From positions 3,224,001 through 3,288,000 of the forward strand of contig NZ_CP026101.1 of NCBI RefSeq assembly GCF_002902945.1: a stretch of 64,000 bases of DNA, given 5' to 3'. A model generated the notes under the pieces. It was not told the DNA's origin, did no database searches, and saw only the letters and a list, made by a program, of their open reading frames with translations. Position 1 is the first letter of the stretch, and every line of letters starts with the position of its first letter. The DNA comes from Paraburkholderia caribensis. GTDB lineage: Bacteria > Pseudomonadota > Gammaproteobacteria > Burkholderiales > Burkholderiaceae. A program made the position numbers and the translations under genes. Below are positions 28,188-36,738 of this stretch, in pieces.

Positions 28188-29456
28188 TTACTGGAATACG
28201 CGCTGGGCGTGAATACCCAGCCCGGTTGCAACACTGGCAAGACGGTCGCCGAATACGGGACGCGCATCAGGAAACGCCGCAGCCAGCGCGCCCGACAAGA
28301 ACGCCAGTCCCGTCGATCCCCCCGTGAAGTACAGCGCATCGACATCGCGCGGCGCGACGCCCGCACGCTGCACGGTGTCGCGCGCGGCCTGGACGATGCG
28401 CTGCGTCTCGTCCTTGCCCGCCGCGATCAGTTGCGCTTCGTCGAATGCGAGGCGCAAATCCTCCTCGACGATTTCCAGATCGATCAGCGTCTCGCCGCCC
28501 GCCGCCACGCCAATCTTCGCTTCTTCAGCGTGCGCCGCGAGCGCATGGCCGAAACGCTGCTCCACGACGCGCATCAGCCGGTCGTGATGCCGGGTGTCCG
28601 AATACAGATGCCGCATCAACCCGAGTTCGGACACGCGTTTTGGCGTGTAGATCGTGTTGATCAGATGCCAGGTGGCGAGGTCGAAGTAAATACGGTTCGG
28701 CACTTCGCGCCCTTCCGGGTCGAGCGATTGATAGCCGAGTTCGCGCAGGATCGTCGCCAGCTCGACGCGCCGGTCGAAGTCCGTTCCGGCGACGTGCACA
28801 CCGTGATGCGCGAGCACGTCGTCCTTGCGCTCGATACGCTTCATCCGCTCCGGGCCGACGCGCACCAGCGAGAAGTCCGACGTGCCGCCGCCGATATCGG
28901 CCACCAGCACCAGCCCTTCCTGCGTGAGATGCGCTTCGTAATCGAAGGCGGCCGCGATCGGCTCGTACTGGAAGTGAATCTCGCTGAGACCGATCGAGCG
29001 CGCCGCCGCTTCGAGCTGCTGCTGCGCGAGCTGATCGGCACGCGGATCGTCGTCGACGAAAAACACCGGGCGCCCGAGCACCGCGCGGCTGATCGGCGTA
29101 CCCGCCGTCTGTTCGGCGCAGCGCTTCAGATGCGTGACGAAGATCGCGATCACGTCGGTGTATTTGATCGCGGAGCCGTCGCCGAGGTCCGTATTGTTGT
29201 CGGCGAGTGCCGAGCCGAGAATGCTCTTCATCGAGCGCATCAGCCGGCCGTCGAAGCCGTCGACATACGCTTCCAGCGCCGCGCGGCCGTACTCGCGCCG
29301 GTTTTCGTCGGTGTTGAAGAAGACGGCCGTGGGCAGCGTCGTGTAGGCGCCTTCGACAGGCGCCAGCTTCAGCGCCGCCTGACCGGCTGGCGAAGCGCCG
29401 ACCGGGACGGCAACTGCCGAATTCGACGTGCCGAAGTCAATCGCGCAATAGGTCAT
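28188..29456 (-). CDS. Hsp70-like ATPase, YegD family
   Basis: The 422-residue protein consists of an actin/Hsp70 nucleotide-binding domain only. The phosphate-1 motif is AIDFGTSNSAV (residues 5-15), phosphate-2 is VADIGGGTSDFSLVRV (about 197) and the adenosine motif is FTGGSTGLAFLSGAL (about 382). The substrate-binding domain of DnaK is absent, as in E. coli YegD (450 aa). No DnaJ or GrpE partner is adjacent. The role is unknown. Confidence 0.88.
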   Translation of the reverse strand: MTYCAIDFGTSNSAVAVPVGASPAGQAALKLAPVEGAYTTLPTAVFFNTDENRREYGRAALEAYVDGFDGRLMRSMKSILGSALADNNTDLGDGSAIKYTDVIAIFVTHLKRCAEQTAGTPISRAVLGRPVFFVDDDPRADQLAQQQLEAAARSIGLSEIHFQYEPIAAAFDYEAHLTQEGLVLVADIGGGTSDFSLVRVGPERMKRIERKDDVLAHHGVHVAGTDFDRRVELATILRELGYQSLDPEGREVPNRIYFDLATWHLINTIYTPKRVSELGLMRHLYSDTRHHDRLMRVVEQRFGHALAAHAEEAKIGVAAGGETLIDLEIVEEDLRLAFDEAQLIAAGKDETQRIVQAARDTVQRAGVAPRDVDALYFTGGSTGLAFLSGALAAAFPDARPVFGDRLASVATGLGIHAQRVFQ

Positions 29457-29680
29457 GGCAGGATTCGCCGCTCACGCAGGCGCGCACAGAAAAAGGGACG
29501 GGCTTTGTAACATGAAAGCTGTGACACCATCAACCGTCGGCGCACCGTGCACGCAGTGGCGATGGGGAATGCGAATTGCTTCATCGAAAGGTCGCGCCGG
29601 GCTCGAATGAATCCGACAGGATACGCTGTTCGAAGCCCGCTTACAGAATCCTCAGAAATCTTGCCTGAGCATCGGCTCGC

Positions 29681-29716
29681 TCAATTGGCTCAATTGGCTC
29701 GTTTGGCTCATTTGGC
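29681..29716. repeat. 9-bp tandem repeat in the leader of an MFS gene
   Basis: Four adjacent 9-mers, TCAATTGGC twice then TCGTTTGGC and TCATTTGGC, lie 11 bp before the AGGAG Shine-Dalgarno of the MFS gene that starts at 29737. Confidence 0.7.
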
Positions 29717-29736
29717 TCGCTCATTCAGGAGACTCG

Positions 29737-31206
29737 ATGCAGGAACCTCCCGCCGCCACGGTTCGCGCCGAACCGGCCAGCATCGTCGAAACCGATCTGC
29801 CTTCGCGGCTCGACCGCCTGCCGTGGGGCCGCTTCCATTCGCTGATCGTCGTCGCGCTCGGGGTGACGTGGCTGCTCGACGGGCTGGAGGTGACGCTCGC
29901 GGGTTCCGTCGCGAGCGCGTTGAAGTCGAGCGCGGTGTTGCGCTTCTCGAACGCGGACGTGGGATTGGCCGGCAGCGCGTATATCGCCGGCGCCGTGCTG
30001 GGCGCGCTCGGCTTTGGCTGGCTGACCGACCGGCTCGGCAGGCGCAAGCTGTTCTTCGTCACGCTCGCGCTGTATCTCGCGGCGACGGCGGCGACCGCGT
30101 TCTCGTGGAATCTCACGAGTTTTTTGCTGTTTCGCTTCCTGACGGGCGCGGGCATCGGCGGCGAGTACACCGCCATCAATTCGACGATCCAGGAATTCAC
30201 GCCCGCGCGGGTGCGCGGACACACCGATCTCGCGATCAACGGCACGTTCTGGATCGGCGCGGCGCTTGGCGCGGTCGGTTCGCTGGTGATGCTCGACCCG
30301 CATCTGCTGCCCGGCGACTGGGGCTGGCGCGCGTGCTTCTTTATCGGCGCGGCGCTCGCCCTGGCAATCCTGCCGATGCGCGCATGGATACCCGAAAGTC
30401 CGCGCTGGCTGCTCACGCACGGTGAAGAAAGGCAAGCGCGCGAAATAGTCGAAGGGATCGAGGCGCGCTTTCGCGCGGAACATCACGCGCTCGCCGACGA
30501 TGCACTCATGCGCCTGCGCCTGCGCGCCCGCGAACACACCACGCTGCGCGAGGTCTTCCATACGCTGTTCATGGTGCACCGGCGCCGGGCGCTGGTCGGG
30601 CTGTCGCTGATGACGGCGCAAGCGTTCTTCTACAACGCGATTTTCTTCACCTACGCGCTGGTGTTGACCGATTTCTATCACGTGCCCGGCGACCATGTCG
30701 GCTGGTACATCCTGCCGTTCGCGCTCGGCAATTTCGCGGGTCCGCTGCTGATCGGCAGGCTGTTCGACGTGATCGGACGCCGCAAGATGATCACTGCGAC
30801 TTACGCGATTTCGGCGTTGCTGCTGACCGTGAGCGGTTACCTGTTCGAACAGCAATTGCTCACCGTGACGACGCAGACCATCGCGTGGATGGTGATTTTC
30901 TTCTTCGCGTCGGCGGCGGCGAGTTCGGCGTATCTGACCGTCAGCGAATCGTTTCCACTTGAAATCCGTGCGCTCGCGATTGCGGTGTTCTACGCGTTCG
31001 GTACCGCGCTCGGCGGTATCGCGGGGCCGGCGTTTTTCGGCCGGCTGATCGACACGCAGCAGCGCAGCGAAGTGTTTTCGGGTTATCTGGTCGGCTCGGC
31101 GCTGATGCTGGCCGCCGCGGTGGTCGCGGCAATCTGGGGCGTGGACGCGGAACGGCGGCCGCTCGAAAGCGTCGCCGCGCCGCTATCCGTGATCGACGAC
31201 GAATGA
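29737..31206 (+). CDS. MFS transporter, sugar-porter/NiaP-like
   Basis: The 489-residue carrier has 12 membrane segments. The loop-2 motif GWLTDRLGRRKLFF and the signature PESPRWLL after helix 6 are typical of the sugar porter and related families (SV2/NiaP type, which also carry aromatic acids or nicotinate). An AGGAG ribosome-binding site stands 5 nt before the ATG. The Hsp70 gene is divergent. The substrate cannot be named from sequence. Confidence 0.85.
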   Translation: MQEPPAATVRAEPASIVETDLPSRLDRLPWGRFHSLIVVALGVTWLLDGLEVTLAGSVASALKSSAVLRFSNADVGLAGSAYIAGAVLGALGFGWLTDRLGRRKLFFVTLALYLAATAATAFSWNLTSFLLFRFLTGAGIGGEYTAINSTIQEFTPARVRGHTDLAINGTFWIGAALGAVGSLVMLDPHLLPGDWGWRACFFIGAALALAILPMRAWIPESPRWLLTHGEERQAREIVEGIEARFRAEHHALADDALMRLRLRAREHTTLREVFHTLFMVHRRRALVGLSLMTAQAFFYNAIFFTYALVLTDFYHVPGDHVGWYILPFALGNFAGPLLIGRLFDVIGRRKMITATYAISALLLTVSGYLFEQQLLTVTTQTIAWMVIFFFASAAASSAYLTVSESFPLEIRALAIAVFYAFGTALGGIAGPAFFGRLIDTQQRSEVFSGYLVGSALMLAAAVVAAIWGVDAERRPLESVAAPLSVIDDE

Positions 31207-31228
31207 GCCCTGGAGAGCGCCGCGCAAT

Positions 31229-31253
31229 AAAAAACGCGGCCGTCGGCCGCGTT
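31229..31253 (-). terminator. terminator of the nitroreductase gene
   Basis: A 9-bp stem (31233-31241 with 31245-31253) with a 3-nt loop is followed, on the minus strand, by a T run. It lies 33 bp after the nitroreductase stop codon and also just beyond the convergent MFS stop. Confidence 0.75.
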
Positions 31254-31285
31254 CCATGTCGAACCATTCACGCGCTGACAACCAC

Positions 31286-31879
31286 TCAGAACGCCTTGTT
31301 CCATCCGCCCGCAAAAGCGATGTCGCCGAGCGGCACACGCGTGCGCGCCGCCTTTTCGCGCTCGCGCAGCACCGGGTCGAGTTTGTCGACGTCGCCGTAA
31401 TGGCCGAGTGAAATCATCGCGATCACCTCGATGTCATCGGGCACCGCGAACGCCTTGCGGAATGCGTTGACGTCGAAGCCGCTCATCTGATGCGCAGCGA
31501 GCCCGAGTGCATGCGCCTGCAACACCAGCGACAGCGCCGCCGCGCCCGCGTCGTAAGGCGCGCAACGATTGACTTCGCCCTTCGCCGTCAGCGTGTGCGC
31601 CGTCACGCAGATCAGCACCGGCGCCTTTGCATTCCAGCCCTGATTGAAGGGCACGAGCGTGTCGAAAGCTTTCTTGAAGGAGACGTCGTCCGTGGTGCGA
31701 TCGAACACCACGAAGCGCCAAGGCTGCAGGTTGTACGACGAAGGCGCCCAGCGCGCCGCCTCGAGCACCGTGCGCAGCTGCTCGCGCGTCACGGGCTCGC
31801 TCGAATACGCGCGCGGGCTCCAGCGGCCGGCGATCAGGTCATGAATGGGAACGTCGGTGCGTGCGGGTTTGGTGGTCAT
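31286..31879 (-). CDS. nitroreductase-family flavoprotein
   Basis: This 197-residue FMN enzyme of the NfsA/FRP-like fold reduces nitro or quinone compounds with NAD(P)H. The N-terminal RWSPRAYSSEPVT and ARWAPSSYNLQPWRFVV bind FMN phosphate. The GLAAHQMSGFD segment and MISLGHYGD near the C-terminus are family blocks. The start MTTKPARTDVP is chosen with a GAGAA-type site; an ATG 8 codons earlier is possible. No linked regulator. Physiological substrate unknown. Confidence 0.88.
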   Translation of the reverse strand: MTTKPARTDVPIHDLIAGRWSPRAYSSEPVTREQLRTVLEAARWAPSSYNLQPWRFVVFDRTTDDVSFKKAFDTLVPFNQGWNAKAPVLICVTAHTLTAKGEVNRCAPYDAGAAALSLVLQAHALGLAAHQMSGFDVNAFRKAFAVPDDIEVIAMISLGHYGDVDKLDPVLREREKAARTRVPLGDIAFAGGWNKAF

Positions 31880-31997
31880 GCGCATTTCTCGGTCGAAATT
31901 CATGATCGGCGGGCAGTGGCCCGAGGGCCCACTAGCATAACCCGAGCCGTCCGGTTCGCGCCCTGCTGGTCGCGCACATTTGAAACGCGAAAAGACA

Positions 31998-32035
31998 TAA
32001 GAAAAGCGCGCCGCGGCCTTCGACCGCGACGCGCT
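31998..32035 (-). terminator. terminator downstream of the minus-strand MFS gene
   Basis: An 11-bp stem with one C/A mismatch (32005-32016 with 32024-32035) and a 7-nt loop is followed on the minus strand by a TTTTCTT run. It separates the MFS gene ending at 32064 from the nitroreductase gene. Confidence 0.75.
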
Positions 32036-32063
32036 CTTTCGCACTTCGAAGCGGGTTACCGCA

Positions 32064-33347
32064 TCAAACGGCCTGCGCCGCTACGCTCCGCTCACCACGG
32101 TTGATCCGCAGCACGATGATCGACGCGACGATGCACAGTCCGCCGGAAATCATCGACGCCACCGTGTACGTGCCGAGACTCGCGCGCAGCATGCCCGCGC
32201 CGAGAGCCGCGAAGGCCGCGCCGAGCTGGTGACCCGCAACCACCCAACCGAACACCACGGGCGCCGAGTCCTTGCCGTACACATCGGTGGCGAGACGGAC
32301 CGTCGGCGGCACGGTCGCGATCCAGTCGAGACCGTAGAACACCGCGAACAGCGGCAAGCCGAAGAAGTCGATGCCGAACGCGTGCGGCAGATACATCAGC
32401 GACAGGCCGCGCAGCCCGTAGTACCAGAACAGCAGCACGCGCGCGTTGAACCGGTCCGACAGCCAGCCCGACAGCGTCGTGCCGAACAGATCGAAAATGC
32501 CCATGGCCGCGAGCAGGGAAGCGCCCTGCACTTCCGTCATGCCGTAGTCGCCGCACATCGCGATCAAATGAGTGCCGACGTAGCCGTTCGTGCTCGCGCC
32601 GCAAATGAAGAAGCTGAAGAACAGCAGCCAGAAGTCGCGCGTCTTGCTCGCCATTGCCAGCGTGCCGAACGCGATTGCGAGCGGATTCTGCTTGCTCATA
32701 TCGGATTTGACGGGCGAGTCGGCAGGTTCGCCGAACGGACGCAGCGCCATGTCGGCGGGACGCTCCGGCAGCAGGAACGCCACCAGCGGCAGCACGAGCG
32801 CCGCCGCGATCGCGACCGTCCACGCGACGGGCCGCCAGCCGTGATGCTGCGCGATCGCCGCGAGCAACGGCAGAAACACCAGTTGGCCCGTCGCCGAGCT
32901 AGCCGTGAGAATGCCCATCACGAGACCGCGATGCGTGCTGAACCAACGGTTCACGACCGTTGCCGACAGCGTCAGCGCCGCCACGCCCGTCGCGCCGCCG
33001 ACCATCACGCCCCACACGAGAATCATCTGCCACGGATGCGTCATCAGCGACGACAGACCGACGCCCGCCGCCATCGTGCCGAGCGCCGTCAGAATGGTCG
33101 GACGCACGCCGAAACGCTGCATCGCGGCCGCCGCGAACGGCCCCATCAGACCGTACAGCGCGATGTTCACGGAAATGGCCAGCGAGATCGTCGCGCGACT
33201 CCAGCCGAAGTCATGTTCGAGCGGCACCATCATCACGCTCGGCGTCGCCCGTGTGCCCGCCGCCGCCAGCAGCACCAGAAACACCACGGCCACGGCTAGC
33301 CAGCCGTAGTGGAAACGCCCACCAATTATTCTTGCTGCCCAGTTCAT
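32064..33347 (-). CDS. MFS transporter, probably carboxylate-type
   Basis: The 427-residue carrier has 12 membrane segments in two halves joined by a loop near residues 200-230. The overall pattern (FHYGWLAVAVVFLVLLAAAGTRATPSVMMVPLEHDFGWSRA opening) resembles oxalate/formate antiporter and monocarboxylate-like MFS proteins. GGAGA stands upstream of the chosen ATG (MNWAARIIGG). It is divergent from a TetR regulator with a palindromic operator between them, so it is the likely target of that regulator. Substrate unknown. Confidence 0.85.
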   Translation of the reverse strand: MNWAARIIGGRFHYGWLAVAVVFLVLLAAAGTRATPSVMMVPLEHDFGWSRATISLAISVNIALYGLMGPFAAAAMQRFGVRPTILTALGTMAAGVGLSSLMTHPWQMILVWGVMVGGATGVAALTLSATVVNRWFSTHRGLVMGILTASSATGQLVFLPLLAAIAQHHGWRPVAWTVAIAAALVLPLVAFLLPERPADMALRPFGEPADSPVKSDMSKQNPLAIAFGTLAMASKTRDFWLLFFSFFICGASTNGYVGTHLIAMCGDYGMTEVQGASLLAAMGIFDLFGTTLSGWLSDRFNARVLLFWYYGLRGLSLMYLPHAFGIDFFGLPLFAVFYGLDWIATVPPTVRLATDVYGKDSAPVVFGWVVAGHQLGAAFAALGAGMLRASLGTYTVASMISGGLCIVASIIVLRINRGERSVAAQAV

Positions 33348-33463
33348 CGGTTCTCCAAGGTTGCCGTCACGGCTCACGGTGCTGCGATGCCAGCCGCATC
33401 TGATCTTTACCGCTTTCGTAAAGGATTTGTGACTGACCTGTCACAATCGGTGTTGCGATGTTA

Positions 33464-33479
33464 GTTACCGATCGGTAAC
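33464..33479. promoter_or_regulatory. perfect 16-bp palindrome, likely TetR operator
   Basis: GTTACCGATCGGTAAC is a perfect palindrome located between the divergent MFS and TetR genes, 36 bp before the TetR start codon. Size, symmetry and position fit a TetR-family dimer site that controls both genes. Confidence 0.75.
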
Positions 33480-33515
33480 ATGTCAAGGCGTCGACTCGAG
33501 GACCACAACACCATC

Positions 33516-34148
33516 ATGGCTAATTCCGATACCGCCAAACGCGCGCTGAGCCGTCGTTCGCAAACGGCCGGTTCCGAAGCCCAGCAGCATCTCTTACGCG
33601 CCGCCGCCGATCTGTTCTACAGGGAAGGCGTGCGCGCGGTGGGCGTCGATGCCGTCGTCGAGCGGGCGGGCGTCAACAAGATGAGTCTGTACCGTCAGTT
33701 CTCCTCGAAAGACGATCTGGTGGTTGCGTATCTGGAGCAGTCGGACGAGCAGTTCTTCAGACGTTTCGACGAAAGTCTCGCCAAACATCCCGGTGAACCG
33801 AAAAAGCAGCTCGCCCAGTATTTCGAGGATCTGGCGCTCCGCGCGTCGAAAGAAGACTATCGCGGCTGTCCGTTCGTCAATGTATCGGCGGAATTTCCGG
33901 ACCCCGCCCATCCGGCGCGGCTCTGCGTGCTGAACAACAAGACGAAGCTGATGGAGCGGCTCAACGCGCTCTGCACGGAGGCTGGCGCACGCGATCCGGG
34001 CGAGCTGGCAAACGCGCTCGCATTGCTGATCGAAGGGATCTACGCGTCCAGCCAGACATACGGCCCGGGTTGTGGACCCATTACGGTCGCGCCGCGAGTG
34101 GCGGCGCAACTTGTCGCGCTGGCGTGTGGAGAGGCGTCGGTAGAATAG
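33516..34148 (+). CDS. TetR family transcriptional regulator
   Basis: The 210-residue regulator has an N-terminal helix-turn-helix (LLRAAADLFYREGVRAVGVDAVVERAGVNKMSLYRQFSSKDDLV, about residues 25-68) and a ligand-binding C-terminal domain. The ATG at 33516 is preferred; an ATG at 33480 would begin one base after the operator palindrome, leaving no room for a ribosome-binding site. It most likely represses itself and the divergent MFS gene. DUF1415 follows on the same strand after 27 bp. Confidence 0.9.
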   Translation: MANSDTAKRALSRRSQTAGSEAQQHLLRAAADLFYREGVRAVGVDAVVERAGVNKMSLYRQFSSKDDLVVAYLEQSDEQFFRRFDESLAKHPGEPKKQLAQYFEDLALRASKEDYRGCPFVNVSAEFPDPAHPARLCVLNNKTKLMERLNALCTEAGARDPGELANALALLIEGIYASSQTYGPGCGPITVAPRVAAQLVALACGEASVE

Positions 34149-34175
34149 CGGTTTTGCTTTTCCCGCTGCGCCGCC

Positions 34176-34745
34176 ATGTCTTCAACGTCCCCTGATTCGC
34201 ACAATGCCATTCTCGACGCCACGCGGCACTGGCTGACGCGGGCCGTGATCGGGCTGAACCTGTGCCCATTCGCGAAGGCCGTGCATGTGAAGAAGCAGAT
34301 TCGCTACGCGATCAGCGAAGCGACCGGCATGGAAGGCGTATTGGCTGATCTGGAATCCGAACTGCGCACTTTGGCGGATGCCGATCCCGCCGCCATCGAC
34401 ACGACGCTGCTCATCATTCCGCACGCGCTCGGCGAATTCCTCGAATACAACGACTGCCTGTTCTTCGCGGAGCGGATGCTGAAGCAACTGCGCCTCGAAG
34501 GCACGCTGCAGATCGCCAGCTTTCACCCTCAGTATCAATTCGAAGGCCACGAGCCGGACGATATCGAAAACTTCACGAATCGCGCGCCCTATCCGATTCT
34601 GCATTTGCTGCGGGAAGCCAGTATCGATCGCGCGGTCGACGCCTTTCCGGACGCCGCCGACATCTACGAGCGCAACATGGAAACGTTGCGCCGTCTCGGT
34701 CCTGAAGGCTGGCACACATGGATGAGCGAGCCGGCCAAAGACTGA
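34176..34745 (+). CDS. DUF1415 family protein
   Basis: This 189-residue soluble protein belongs to a conserved but uncharacterised family. Its recognisable blocks are VIGLNLCPFAKAV near residue 27, a central LLIIPHALGEFLEYNDCLFFAE, and FHPQYQFEGHEPDDIENFTNRAPYP. The conserved cysteines in LNLCPFAK and NDCLF suggest a redox or metal role, which is inference. It converges with a methyltransferase gene 21 bp downstream. Confidence 0.85.
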   Translation: MSSTSPDSHNAILDATRHWLTRAVIGLNLCPFAKAVHVKKQIRYAISEATGMEGVLADLESELRTLADADPAAIDTTLLIIPHALGEFLEYNDCLFFAERMLKQLRLEGTLQIASFHPQYQFEGHEPDDIENFTNRAPYPILHLLREASIDRAVDAFPDAADIYERNMETLRRLGPEGWHTWMSEPAKD

Positions 34746-34766
34746 CCGGCTACGGCTCGCCCGATC

Positions 34767-35597
34767 TCAAGCCTCGACGTAAAACCGCTCGCGCAATTCC
34801 GCAATGCCGAGCGTGTCCATCACTTCATTGAGCCGCTCGGTGGGCCGCCGGCGCGGCAAATCCTTATAGGTCGCGACGATGAGCTCGTTCTTCATCGAAT
34901 GCTCCCAGCCGACCAGCTCCGTCACGTTGACCTGATAGCCGTGCGCTTCCAGTTGCAGACAACGCAGCACGTTGGTGATCTGGCTGCCGAACTCACGCGT
35001 ATGCAGCGGGTGCCGCCAGATCTCCGTCAATGCGTTCGCCAGCGACTTGCCCTTGTTCCTGCGCAGCACGCCCGCCACTTCCGCCTGGCAGCACGGCACG
35101 ACGACGATGTATTTCGCATGTTTTTCGAGCGCGAAGCGGATGGCGTCGTCGGTGGCGGTATCGCACGCGTGCAAGGCAGTGACGATGTCCACGTTCGGCG
35201 GAAGTTTGTCCGATGTGATCGATTCGGCTACGGAAAGATTAAGAAACGACATACCCTTGAAGCCGAGGCGTGCCGCAAGCGCTTCTGACTTCGAGACGAG
35301 TTCCTCGCGCGTCTCAATGCCGTAGATATGCGAGTTATCCCGCAGTTCCTTGACGAACAGGTCGTAGAGAATAAAGCCGAGGTAGGACTTGCCCGCGCCG
35401 TGATCAACAAGGGACAGTTCGCCTTTCGTCTCTTTCACGTCTTGGAGCAGTGGCTCGATGAACTGAAACAGGTGGTAGACCTGCTTGAGCTTGCGGCGGC
35501 TGTCCTGATTCATCTTGCCGTCGCGCGTGAGGATATGGAGTTCCTTCAGTAGCTCGACGGACTGGTTAGGACGGACTTCGTAGGATTTGCTGGACAT
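34767..35597 (-). CDS. SAM-dependent methyltransferase, Methyltransf_32/GSTCD-like
   Basis: The 276-residue protein has a Rossmann-type SAM motif (LSLVDHGAGKSYLGFILYD, about residues 61-79). It continues with IYGIETREELV (motif II) and DIVTALHACDTATDDAI (motif IV region). VVVPCCQAEV and the overall order resemble the methyltransferase domain of eukaryotic GSTCD/TRM13-type proteins. The target, possibly RNA, is unknown. It is a single minus-strand gene. Confidence 0.75.
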   Translation of the reverse strand: MSSKSYEVRPNQSVELLKELHILTRDGKMNQDSRRKLKQVYHLFQFIEPLLQDVKETKGELSLVDHGAGKSYLGFILYDLFVKELRDNSHIYGIETREELVSKSEALAARLGFKGMSFLNLSVAESITSDKLPPNVDIVTALHACDTATDDAIRFALEKHAKYIVVVPCCQAEVAGVLRRNKGKSLANALTEIWRHPLHTREFGSQITNVLRCLQLEAHGYQVNVTELVGWEHSMKNELIVATYKDLPRRRPTERLNEVMDTLGIAELRERFYVEA

Positions 35598-35990
35598 CGA
35601 ATGAGCGTGCCACCGATTGCATCGCGAACGTGCGTCAGGTGACGGAAAAAGGGAGAAGTGTCTGTCAGTTTACCCAAAGCGCGAAGGACGGTGCCGATTC
35701 TTGCGCGCGGACAGCGACACCGCACCCCGCCTGGAATAGTTCGTGCGTGAGCATTGCCCGGGTTCGAGCATGCTGAGCATGTGTGTCGCAAGGCAGTCGT
35801 CAGATGCGAGCCAGATAGCGCATGGCGGCTTGCAGAACGCATAAAGAAAGACAAGCTACCGGTTACTGCAACGTCGAAGAACCGCCGGTACGCCTGGGGG
35901 AGGTCGAGCCGGAACAAAGGTTCGAACGTTACGTAACCTGAAGTGCGCCGGGACTGCTACGAAGCGCGCTCGGATCTGATGAGGCGGTAA
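35598..35990. other. 393-bp intergenic region, no gene recognised
   Basis: This interval lies between the divergent methyltransferase gene and a small conserved gene. Open frames within it have no ribosome-binding site or recognisable homology. It contains a 10-bp palindrome GTTACGTAAC (35928-35937) of unknown meaning and is less G/C-biased than the flanks. Confidence 0.5.
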
Positions 35991-36311
35991 ATGGATACGA
36001 CACCCAACGGAAACGCCGAGCAGAAGTTTCAGGAGCTCATGGCGAAGCTGCTGGCCACGCCCGAGTGGACAGAAAAGCAGCAACTGGAACTCGAAATGGC
36101 GCGCGACATCTCGGTCGAGATGCTGCGGCTCGCGGAAGTCATGCGCGACGGCAGCGTCGATATGGAGACGTGCCTGACCCTGCTCAAATACGCGAAAGTG
36201 CTGGACTTCGTGATGACGACGCTCGCGTCGCGCCGCGACATCAAGCCTCAGACGCTGCGCGTAATCTTCAAACTGGCCGGACTCAAAGTCGACGAAGCCT
36301 ATCCGGGCTGA
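35991..36311 (+). CDS. conserved hypothetical protein, 106 aa
   Basis: I do not recognise a named family. The protein is small, all-alpha in appearance and strongly charged (QKFQELMAKLLATPEWTEKQQLELEMARDIS). A central segment is rich in leucine and methionine, and the end is DIKPQTLRVIFKLAGLKVDEAYPG. No signal, membrane or metal motif is visible. Codon use matches its neighbours and a purine-rich GATGAGGCGG precedes the ATG. A strong terminator follows directly, supporting a real monocistronic gene. Confidence 0.65.
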   Translation: MDTTPNGNAEQKFQELMAKLLATPEWTEKQQLELEMARDISVEMLRLAEVMRDGSVDMETCLTLLKYAKVLDFVMTTLASRRDIKPQTLRVIFKLAGLKVDEAYPG

Positions 36312-36738
36312 GTCCGCCGACGGCTGCGCGGCCTGCTCGCGCAGCCGTCTTTCCGCTTTTCCACGTCTGCTGCGGCTCGGCGCCGCTTGCGACGGCCTTT
36401 GGCCAAGGTTTTGCGCCTCGGCGCACGCGACACTTGCGCGTCACTTCCCTTTCCCCTTCGCGTCTCAAATGCTGAGGCCGCTGCGTCGCAGCATGCGCCT
36501 GCACGCGATGACTCCTATCATGCCCAACTGGTTCGGCCCAAATTCAATAAGCGCATAAGACGCAAACCGCCTGTCCGTCCGAATCAGGCACTACGACAGT
36601 CCCGCCGCCAGAGCGGGACGCGCACACACAGCATCCGCCACACGCTCGCAGCACGCCCGTAGGAAAGCGGCCACCGGACCGGCATCGCCGAGGGGCGCCA
36701 ACCATACGACAGATGCCGCCAATGGAGGAGACGTCGTC
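36312..36738. other. 427-bp intergenic region upstream of the sugar-acid operon
   Basis: After a terminator at its left edge, the region holds a 7-bp inverted repeat GTCCCGC-N7-GCGGGAC at 36599-36619, a possible operator or hairpin. The transporter's GGAGGAG site is at its right edge. No regulator gene is present. Confidence 0.5.
36319..36360 (+). terminator. intrinsic terminator after the 106-aa gene
   Basis: A perfect 12-bp GC-rich stem (36319-36330 with 36338-36349) with a 7-nt loop is followed by TTTCCGCTTTT. It begins 8 bp after the stop codon. Confidence 0.8.

Noticed and set aside
35546..35917. 123-residue minus-strand frame upstream of the methyltransferase
   Set aside because: It overlaps the methyltransferase start, lacks a ribosome-binding site, and its composition looks random (many Arg, Ser, Cys).
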